Below are positions 55,855 to 64,000 of a DNA stretch of 64,000 nucleotides, one piece after another. Source of the stretch: Actinernus sp. WN-2022 (lineage: Eukaryota > Cnidaria > Anthozoa > Actiniaria > Actinernidae); NCBI GenBank assembly GCA_030867875.1, contig JAOWCC010000019.1:105697006-105761005 (forward strand), in the 5' to 3' direction. The notes below the pieces were generated by a model, which saw only the letters and a list, made by a program, of their open reading frames with translations, was not told the origin of the DNA and did no database searches. Each line of letters starts with the position of its first letter. Position 1 is the first letter of the stretch. The position numbers and the translations under genes were made by a program.

Positions 55855-56138
55855 CTGAAAGTTGAAATGAAAAAACGCTATTTATTAAATTAAATTTTAC
55901 ACATGCAAAAAGGAAAAATATATGGCTTCAGAAAAACGTAGGACTACAAGAATATTAACAGGGTACCAGCCCTTCAAGGCTCTCAGAAACACATTCACAG
56001 TCGAAAATAATTTATGTTCATGTGAGGGATTTTAGAACTGTTAAACTGTCAATAAAGATCCATAGATATCGCCTGTAATATAATGTGTCAGTTGAAAATT
56101 AAGAGGATCTGTCATACATCAATCAAATCAATCAATTT
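55855..56138. other. TCF25 intron before the satellite, nothing recognised
   Basis: AT-rich, no exon or repeat identified. Confidence 0.5.
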
Positions 56139-58675
56139 ATTTGTTTACCCTTGGATATCGAGGCTTATCAGGCCTCTAGCAGATCATGCTAATGATCCGA
56201 GCATTCTCCACACACACTTCTTACTACATTCATATAAACAAAAGATGTCCAATTTGATATTTGGATATTGAAGCTTATTAGGCCTCTAGCAGATCCTGCT
56301 AATGATCCAAGCATTCTCCACACACACTTCTTACTACATTCATATCAAATTGGACATCTTTGGTTTACCCTTGGATATTGAAGATTATCAGGCCTCTAGC
56401 AGATCCTGCTAACGATCCAAGCATTCTCCACACACACTTCTTACTACATTCATATCAAATCGGACATCTTTCGTTTACCTTTGGATATTGAAGCTTATCA
56501 GGCCTCTAGCAGATCCTGCTAATGATCCAAGCATTCTCCACACACACTTCTTACTACATTCATATCAAATTGGACATCTTTGGTTTACCCTTGGATATTG
56601 AAGCTTATCAGGCCTCTAGCAGATCCTGCTAATTATCCAAGCATTCTCCACACACATTTCTTACTACATTCATATCAAATTGGACATCTTTGGTTTACCC
56701 TTGGATATTGAAGCTTATCAGGCCTCTAGCAGATCCTGCTAATTATCCAAGCATTCTCCACACACACTTCTTACTACATTCATATCAAATTGGACATCTT
56801 TGGTTTACCCTTGGATATTGAAGCTTATCAGGCCTCTAGCAGATCCTGCTAATTATCCAAGCATTCTCCACACACACTTCTTACTACATTCATATCAAAT
56901 TGGACATCTTTGGTTTACCCTTGGATATTGAAGCTTATCAGGCCTCTAGCAGATCCTGCTAATTATCCAAGCATTCTCCACACACACTTCTTACTACATT
57001 CATATCGAATTGGACATCTTTGGTTTACCCTTGGATATTGAAGCTTATCAGGCCTCTAGCAGATCCTGCTAATTATCCAAGCATTCTCCACACACACTTC
57101 TTACTACATTGTACATTCATATCAAATTGGACATCTTTGGTTTACCCTTGGATATTGAGCTTATCAGGCCTCTAGCAGATCCTGCTAATTATCCAAGCAT
57201 TCTCCACACACACTTCTTACTACATTCATATCAAATTGGACATCTTTGGTTTACACTTGGATATTGAGCTTATTAGGCCTCTAGCAGATCCTGCTAATTA
57301 TCCAAGCATTCTCCACACACACTTCTTACTACATTCATATCAAATTGGACATCTTTGGTTTACCCTTGGATATTGAGGCTTATCAGGCCTCTAGCAGATC
57401 CTGCTAATTATCCAAGCATTCTCCACACACACTTCTTACTACATTCATATCAAAAATTGGACATCTTTGGTTTACCCTTGGATATTGAGCTTATTAGGCC
57501 TCTAGCAGATCCTGCTAATGATCTGAGCATTTTCCACACACACTTCTTACTACATTCATATCAAATTGGACATCTTTGGTTTACCCTTGGATATTGAAGC
57601 TTATCAGGCCTCTAGCAGATCCTGCTAATTATCCAAGCATTCTCCACACACACTTCTTACTACATTCATATCAAATTGGACATCTTTGGTTTACCCTTGA
57701 GATATTGAAGCTTATCAGGCCTCTAGCAGATCCTGCTAATTATCCAAGCATTCTCCACACACACTTCTTACTACATTCATATCAAATTGGACATCTTTGG
57801 TTTACCCTTGGATATTGAGCTTATTAGGCCTCTAGCAGATCCTGCTAATTATCCAAGCATTCTCCACACACACTTCTTACTACATTCATATCAAATTGGA
57901 CATCTTTGGTTTACCCTTGGATATTGAGCTTATTAGGCCTCTAGCAGATCCTGCTAATTATCCAAGCATTCTCCACACACACTTCTTACTACATTCATAT
58001 CAAATTGGACATCTTTGGTTTACCCTTGGATATTGAGCTTATTAGGCCTCTAGCAGATCCTGCTAATTATCCAAGCATTCTCCACACACACTTCTTACTA
58101 CGTTCATATCAAATTGGACATCTTTGGTTTACCCTTGGATATTGAAGCTTATCAGGCCTCTAGCAGATCCTGCTAATGATCTGAGCATTCTCCACACACA
58201 CTTCTTACTACATTCATATCAAAAATTGGACATCTTTGGTTTACCCTTGGATATTGAGCTTATTAGGCCTCTAGCAGATCCTGCTAATGATCTGAGCATT
58301 TTCCACACACACTTCTTACTACATTCATATCAAATTGGACATCTTTGGTTTACCCTTGGATATTGAAGCTTATCAGGCCTCTAGCAGATCCTGCTAATTA
58401 TCCAAGCATTCTCCACACACACTTCTTACTACATTCATATCAAATTGGACATCTTTGGTTTACCCTTGGATATTGAGCTTATTAGGCCTCTAGCAGATCC
58501 TGCTAATTATCCAAACAAATAATAAAATATAGCAAAAACCGTATACGACAATTCTGTCGGTGGTACGTTGGATCTTGCGGAGAGATCTGATCAGCCAAAA
58601 ATACTAATAAGTAAACAAGTCCGAGGACTACAGAAAAGCTGATCGAACAACGTATATATTGATAATTCTACGATA

Positions 58676-58704
58676 TTTCGGCTGGCCAAACCAGCCTTCT
58701 TCAG
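58676..58704 (-). ncRNA. Hammerhead-ribozyme-like core in Penelope 3' region, copy 1
   Basis: On the - strand CTGAAGA, a hairpin GGCTGG...CCAGCC and GAAA follow each other, the layout of the hammerhead core (CUGANGA, stem II, GAAA). Penelope-like elements are known to carry hammerheads. One extra A lies before the stem, and I could not place stems I and III with a cleavage site. Confidence 0.35.
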
Positions 58705-58821
58705 GTAGATCTTACAAATGAATATTTCACAATGGCAAGTATAAATATAAAGGTGATTACACAATCTAAGAGGAAAAAGGAAATGACGTAAGTAACTGAT
58801 ACGGGTCTACAAGATAACATA

Positions 58822-59160
58822 TTAAGTTTCATCACGTTTGTTCATGCCGAGAGGTTCGAGAGTTTTAGCTATGTCGATAAGATATGACTCTCTGGCTTTA
58901 CGAATAGAGTCTCGCGAAGAATAAATTATTTCTAAGGGGATAAGTTGCATGTCAGTATTAGAATGGTTAGGGCAAGAAAGGAAATGTTCAGAAACTGTGG
59001 TAGGTTTAGATTTAATATTAAATTTGTCAACTGCTCGTCTGTGTTCATTAAATCGGTCTTTGAGCCGTCGTTTAGTTTCACCGATGTATTGTAAGCGGCA
59101 GCGATTGCACTGTACCATGTATATAACGTTACTGGTGTTACAAGTGATGTGTGACTTAAT
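58822..59160 (-). CDS. GIY-YIG endonuclease domain of Penelope-like element, copy 1
   Basis: Frame on the - strand reads YIKSHITCNTSNVIYMVQCN, then CRLQYIGETKRRLKDRFNEH, TVSEHFLS, LIPLEII and KARESYLIDIAKTLEPLGMN. CNTSNVIY-x-x-C-x-x-C-x-x-QYIGET-KR-x-x-x-R and EHF are the Penelope-type GIY-YIG signature, including its upstream Cys pair. The nuclease domain gives target cleavage in these retroelements. The frame is intact but lacks the RT, so it is not autonomous. The 5' side is truncated at the satellite junction. Confidence 0.85.
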   Translation of the reverse strand: MKSHITCNTSNVIYMVQCNRCRLQYIGETKRRLKDRFNEHRRAVDKFNIKSKPTTVSEHFLSCPNHSNTDMQLIPLEIIYSSRDSIRKARESYLIDIAKTLEPLGMNKRDET

Positions 59161-59216
59161 GTAGTAAGAAGTGTGTGTGGAGAATGCTTGGATAATTAGC
59201 AGGATCTGCTAGAGGC
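59161..59216. repeat. Inverted satellite fragment next to Penelope copy 1
   Basis: GTAGTAAGAAGTGTGTGTGG through GCTAGAGGC is the reverse complement of the array unit. It is followed by two GTGTGACTTAATTATG/C words. Confidence 0.9.
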
Positions 59217-62200
59217 AGATGTGTGACTTAATTATGTGTGACTTAATTATCCAAGCATTCTCCACACACACTTCTTACTACATTCATATCAAATTGGACA
59301 TCTTTGGTTTACCCTTGGATATTGAAGCTTATCAGGCCTCTAGCAGATCCTGCTAATGATCTGAGCATTCTCCACACACACTTCTTACTACATTCATATC
59401 AAAAATTGGACATCTTTGGTTTACCCTTGGATATTGAGCTTATTAGGCCTCTAGCAGATCCTGCTAATGATCTGAGCATTTTCCACACACACTTCTTACT
59501 ACATTCATATCAAATTGGACATCTTTGGTTTACCCTTGGATATTGAAGCTTATCAGGCCTCTAGCAGATCCTGCTAATTATCCAAGCATTCTCCACACAC
59601 ACTTCTTACTACATTCATATCAAATTGGACATCTTTGGTTTACCCTTGGATATTGAGCTTATCAGGCCTCTAGCAGATCCTGCTAATTATCCAAGCATTC
59701 TCCACACACACTTCTTACTACATTCATATCAAATTGGACATCTTTGGTTTACACTTGGATATTGAGCTTATTAGGCCTCTAGCAGATCCTGCTAATTATC
59801 CAAGCATTCTCCACACACACTTCTTACTACATTCATATCAAATTGGACATCTTTGGTTTACCCTTGGATATTGAGGCTTATCAGGCCTCTAGCAGATCCT
59901 GCTAATTATCCAAGCATTCTCCACACACACTTCTTACTACATTCATATCAAAAATTGGACATCTTTGGTTTACCCTTGGATATTGAGCTTATTAGGCCTC
60001 TAGCAGATCCTGCTAATGATCTGAGCATTTTCCACACACACTTCTTACTACATTCATATCAAATTGGACATCTTTGGTTTACCCTTGGATATTGAAGCTT
60101 ATCAGGCCTCTAGCAGATCCTGCTAATTATCCAAGCATTCTCCACACACACTTCTTACTACATTCATATCAAATTGGACATCTTTGGTTTACCCTTGAGA
60201 TATTGAAGCTTATCAGGCCTCTAGCAGATCCTGCTAATTATCCAAGCATTCTCCACACACACTTCTTACTACATTCATATCAAATTGGACATCTTTGGTT
60301 TACCCTTGGATATTGAGCTCATTAGGCCTCTAGCAGATCCTGCTAATTATCCAAGCATTCTCCACACACACTTCTTACTACATTCATATCAAATTGGACA
60401 TCTTTGGTTTACCCTTGGATATTGAGCTTATTAGGCCTCTAGCAGATCCTGCTAATTATCCAAGCATTCTCCACACACACTTCTTACTACATTCATATCA
60501 AATTGGACATCTTTGGTTTACCCTTGGATATTGAGCTTATTAGGCCTCTAGCAGATCCTGCTAATTATCCAAGCATTCTCCACACACACTTCTTACTACA
60601 TTCATATCAAATTGGACATCTTTGGTTTACCCTTGGATATTGAAGCTTATCAGGCCTCTAGCAGATCCTGCTAATGATCTGAGCATTCTCCACACACACT
60701 TCTTACTACATTCATATCAAAAATTGGACATCTTTGGTTTACCCTTGGATATTGAGCTTATTAGGCCTCTAGCAGATCCTGCTAATGATCTGAGCATTTT
60801 CCACACACACTTCTTACTACATTCATATCAAATTGGACATCTTTGGTTTACCCTTGGATATTGAAGCTTATCAGGCCTCTAGCAGATCCTGCTAATTATC
60901 CAAGCATTCTCCACACACACTTCTTACTACATTCATATCAAATTGGACATCTTTGGTTTACCCTTGGATATTGAGCTTATTAGGCCTCTAGCAGATCCTG
61001 CTAATTATCCAAGCATTCTCCACACACACTTCTTACTACATTCATATCAAATTGGACATCTTTGGTTTACCCTTGGATATTGAAGCTTATCAGGCCTCTA
61101 GCAGATCCTGCTAATGATCTGAGCATTCTCCACACACACTTCTTACTACATTCATATCAAAAATTGGACATCTTTGGTTTACCCTTGGATATTGAGCTTA
61201 TTAGGCCTCTAGCAGATCCTGCTAATGATCTGAGCATTTTCCACACACACTTCTTACTACATTCATATCAAATTGGACATCTTTGGTTTACCCTTGGATA
61301 TTGAAGCTTATCAGGCCTCTAGCAGATCCTGCTAATTATCCAAGCATTCTCCACACACACTTCTTACTACATTCATATCAAATTGGACATCTTTGGTTTA
61401 CACTTGGATATTGAGCTTATTAGGCCTCTAGCAGATCCTGCTAATTATCCAAGCATTCTCCACACACACTTCTTACTACATTCATATCAAATTGGACATC
61501 TTTCGTTTACCCTTGGATATTGAGGCTTATCAGGCCTCTAGCAGATCCTGCTAATTATCCAAGCATTCTCCACACACACTTCTTACTACATTCATATCAA
61601 AAATTGGACATCTTTGGTTTACCCTTGGATATTGAGCTTATTAGGCCTCTAGCAGATCCTGCTAATGATCCAAGCATTCTCCACACACACTTCTTACTAC
61701 GTTCATATCAAATTGGACATCTTTGGTTTACCCTTGGATATTGAGCTTATTAGGCCTCTAGCAGATCCTGCTAATTATCCAAGCATTCTCCACACACACT
61801 TCTTACTACATTCATATCAAATTGGACATCTTTGGTTTACCCTTGGATATTGAGCTTATTAGGCCTCTAGCAGATCCTGCTAATGATCTGAGCATTTTCC
61901 ACACACACTTCTTACTACATTCATATCAAATTGGACATCTTTGGTTTACCCTTGGATATTGAAGCTTATCAGGCCTCTAGCAGATCCTGCTAATTATCCA
62001 AGCATTCTCCACACACACTTCTTACTACATTCATATCAAAAATTGGACATCTTTGGTTTACCCTTGGATATTGAGCTTATTAGGCCTCTAGCAGATCCTG
62101 CTAATGATCTGAGCATTTTCCACACACACTTCTTACTACATTCATATCAAATTGGACATCTTTGGTTTACCCTTGGATATTGAAGCTTATCAGGCCTCTA

Positions 62201-62492
62201 GCAGATCCTGCTAATTATCCAAGCATTCTCCACACACACTTCTTACTACATTCATATCAAATTGGACATCTTTGGTTTACCCTTGGATATTGAGCTTATT
62301 AGGCCTCTAGCAGATCCTGCTAATTATCCAAACAAATAATAAAATATAGCAAAAACCGTATACGACAATTCTGTCGGTGGTACGTTGGATCTTGCGGAGA
62401 GATCTGATCAGCCAAAAATACTAATAAGTAAACAAGTCCGAGGACTACAGAAAAGCTGATCGAACAACGTATATATTGATAATTCTACGATA

Positions 62493-62521
62493 TTTCGGCT
62501 GGCCAAACCAGCCTTCTTCAG
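62493..62521 (-). ncRNA. Hammerhead-ribozyme-like core, copy 2
   Basis: Same sequence as 58676-58704 at +3,817. Confidence 0.35.
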
Positions 62522-62638
62522 GTAGATCTTACAAATGAATATTTCACAATGGCAAGTATAAATATAAAGGTGATTACACAATCTAAGAGGAAAAAGGAAA
62601 TGACGTAAGTAACTGATACGGGTCTACAAGATAACATA

Positions 62639-62977
62639 TTAAGTTTCATCACGTTTGTTCATGCCGAGAGGTTCGAGAGTTTTAGCTATGTCGATAAGAT
62701 ATGACTCTCTGGCTTTACGAATAGAGTCTCGCGAAGAATAAATTATTTCTAAGGGGATAAGTTGCATGTCAGTATTAGAATGGTTAGGGCAAGAAAGGAA
62801 ATGTTCAGAAACTGTGGTAGGTTTAGATTTAATATTAAATTTGTCAACTGCTCGTCTGTGTTCATTAAATCGGTCTTTGAGCCGTCGTTTAGTTTCACCG
62901 ATGTATTGTAAGCGGCAGCGATTGCACTGTACCATGTATATAACGTTACTGGTGTTACAAGTGATGTGTGACTTAAT
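62639..62977 (-). CDS. GIY-YIG endonuclease domain, copy 2
   Basis: Translated sequence is the same as copy 1 over all 98 codons from the internal Met, consistent with recent duplication of the host block and not with a second insertion. Confidence 0.85.
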   Translation of the reverse strand: MKSHITCNTSNVIYMVQCNRCRLQYIGETKRRLKDRFNEHRRAVDKFNIKSKPTTVSEHFLSCPNHSNTDMQLIPLEIIYSSRDSIRKARESYLIDIAKTLEPLGMNKRDET

Positions 62978-64000
62978 GTAGTAAGAAGTGTGTGTGGAGA
63001 ATGCTTGGATAATTAGCAGGATCTGCTAGAGGCAGATGTGTGACTTAATTATGTGTGACTTAATTATCCAAGCATTCTCCACACACACTTCTTACTACAT
63101 TCATATCAAATTGGACATCTTTGGTTTACCCTTGGATATTGAAGCTTATCAGGCCTCTAGCAGATCCTGCTAATGATCTGAGCATTCTCCACACACACTT
63201 CTTACTACATTCATATCAAAAATTGGACATCTTTGGTTTACCCTTGGATATTGAGCTTATTAGGCCTCTAGCAGATCCTGCTAATGATCTGAGCATTTTC
63301 CACACACACTTCTTACTACATTCATATCAAATTGGACATCTTTGGTTTACCCTTGGATATTGAAGCTTATCAGGCCTCTAGCAGATCCTGCTAATTATCC
63401 AAGCATTCTCCACACACACTTCTTACTACATTCATATCAAATTGGACATCTTTGGTTTACCCTTGGATATTGAGCTTATCAGGCCTCTAGCAGATCCTGC
63501 TAATTATCCAAGCATTCTCCACACACACTTCTTACTACATTCATATCAAATTGGACATCTTTGGTTTACACTTGGATATTGAGCTTATTAGGCCTCTAGC
63601 AGATCCTGCTAATTATCCAAGCATTCTCCACACACACTTCTTACTACATTCATATCAAATTGGACATCTTTGGTTTACCCTTGGATATTGAGGCTTATCA
63701 GGCCTCTAGCAGATCCTGCTAATTATCCAAGCATTCTCCACACACACTTCTTACTACATTCATATCAAAAATTGGACATCTTTGGTTTACCCTTGGATAT
63801 TGAGCTTATTAGGCCTCTAGCAGATCCTGCTAATGATCTGAGCATTTTCCACACACACTTCTTACTACATTCATATCAAATTGGACATCTTTGGTTTACC
63901 CTTGGATATTGAAGCTTATCAGGCCTCTAGCAGATCCTGCTAATTATCCAAGCATTCTCCACACACACTTCTTACTACATTCATATCAAATTGGACATCT

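Larger units (their letters stand above)
58509..59160 (-). mobile_element. Penelope-like element 3' fragment, copy 1
   Basis: On the - strand: GIY-YIG endonuclease coding part, then about 310 bp of 3' sequence with GGCTGGTTTGGCCAGCC. The reverse transcriptase portion is absent. Flanked on the right by an inverted piece of the satellite (59161-59216). Confidence 0.85.
62326..62977 (-). mobile_element. Penelope-like element 3' fragment, copy 2
   Basis: Same as copy 1 at a constant offset of 3,817 bp, including the flanking inverted satellite piece at 62978-63033. Confidence 0.85.
56139..64000. repeat. 110-bp satellite array with higher-order repeats (runs off the right edge)
   Basis: Units of 109-112 bp with core ATTGGACATCTTTGGTTTAC, AGGCCTCTAGCAGATCCTGC and CATTCTCCACACACACTTC. 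Length variants arise from GAAGCTTATC against GAGCTTATT and from an extra AA before TTGG. Blocks repeat at longer offsets: 2,498 bp (features at 57355, 57576, 58124 recur at 59853, 60074, 60622) and 3,817 bp (58509 onward recurs at 62326 onward). Units contain 74-80-codon open frames; not treated as genes. The array lies in a TCF25 intron or upstream of it. Confidence 0.95.

Noticed and set aside
57355..63912. Many 74-80-codon + strand frames with PLADPAN and HTHFLLHSY words
   Set aside because: Products of the 110-bp satellite; length set by repeat variants, not by a gene.
56139..64000. CRISPR-like appearance of the regular repeats
   Set aside because: Units are contiguous 110-bp satellite with no unique spacers, in a eukaryotic intron-rich context.

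Overview
This window is a eukaryotic, almost certainly animal, genomic segment: intron-rich genes with GT-AG junctions, many retroelement and MITE relics, and satellite arrays. The mix of Penelope-like GIY-YIG fragments, THAP and P2X7-C-terminal-like genes on a TTAA-flanked element, tRNA-derived SINEs and TTAA-ended MITEs fits an anthozoan cnidarian (coral or anemone). That assignment is inference; no species marker was identified.

Two host genes could be rebuilt exon by exon. (1) A JARID2 orthologue on the + strand, 2110-30138: 21 exons with a continuous phase chain, 4,809 coding bases, at least 1,602 residues. Its 5' end lies left of the window. It has one very large first-visible exon (long low-complexity N-terminal region, AT-hook, start of JmjN), then JmjN, ARID, JmjC and a C-terminal Cys/His zinc finger. 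JARID2 is an accessory subunit of Polycomb repressive complex 2. (2) A TCF25 (Nulp1, Rqc1-like) orthologue on the - strand, 55854 down to 33298: 13 exons covering about the C-terminal 413 residues. Its 5' exons lie beyond the right edge or inside the unresolved satellite. TCF25 acts in the ribosome-associated quality-control complex. The two genes are convergent, their stop codons about 3.2 kb apart.

Almost everything else is mobile or tandem DNA inside introns. 1-1256: LINE 3' part. 6.1-6.6 kb: 132-bp tandem repeat. 11.6-12.2 kb: LINE 3' end (-). 14.2-16.8 kb: roughly 100-bp minisatellite bounded by short inverted repeats. 23.7-27.7 kb: 84-bp satellite split by a 2.16-kb inverted-repeat element built of 14-15-bp subterminal repeats. 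27.7-28.7 kb: SINE with an amplified head, and a MITE. 33.7-41.9 kb: MITEs, amplified SINE head, G/C runs. 48.95-54.48 kb: TTAA-flanked element with degenerate THAP and P2X7-C-terminal-like genes, itself hit by two MITEs and a LINE. 56.1-64.0 kb: 110-bp satellite with higher-order repeats that carry two copies of a Penelope-like GIY-YIG fragment, running off the right edge.

The best leads are: JARID2's JmjC domain, which has lost the first two iron ligands but keeps the third histidine and the cosubstrate lysine; three SUMO-interaction-like motifs in its N-terminal exon; two different SINEs whose tRNA-like head is tandemly amplified; the 2.16-kb inverted-repeat element with a 6-bp target duplication; and the Penelope fragment amplified inside a satellite higher-order repeat. 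No bacterial, CRISPR or viral gene system was seen.
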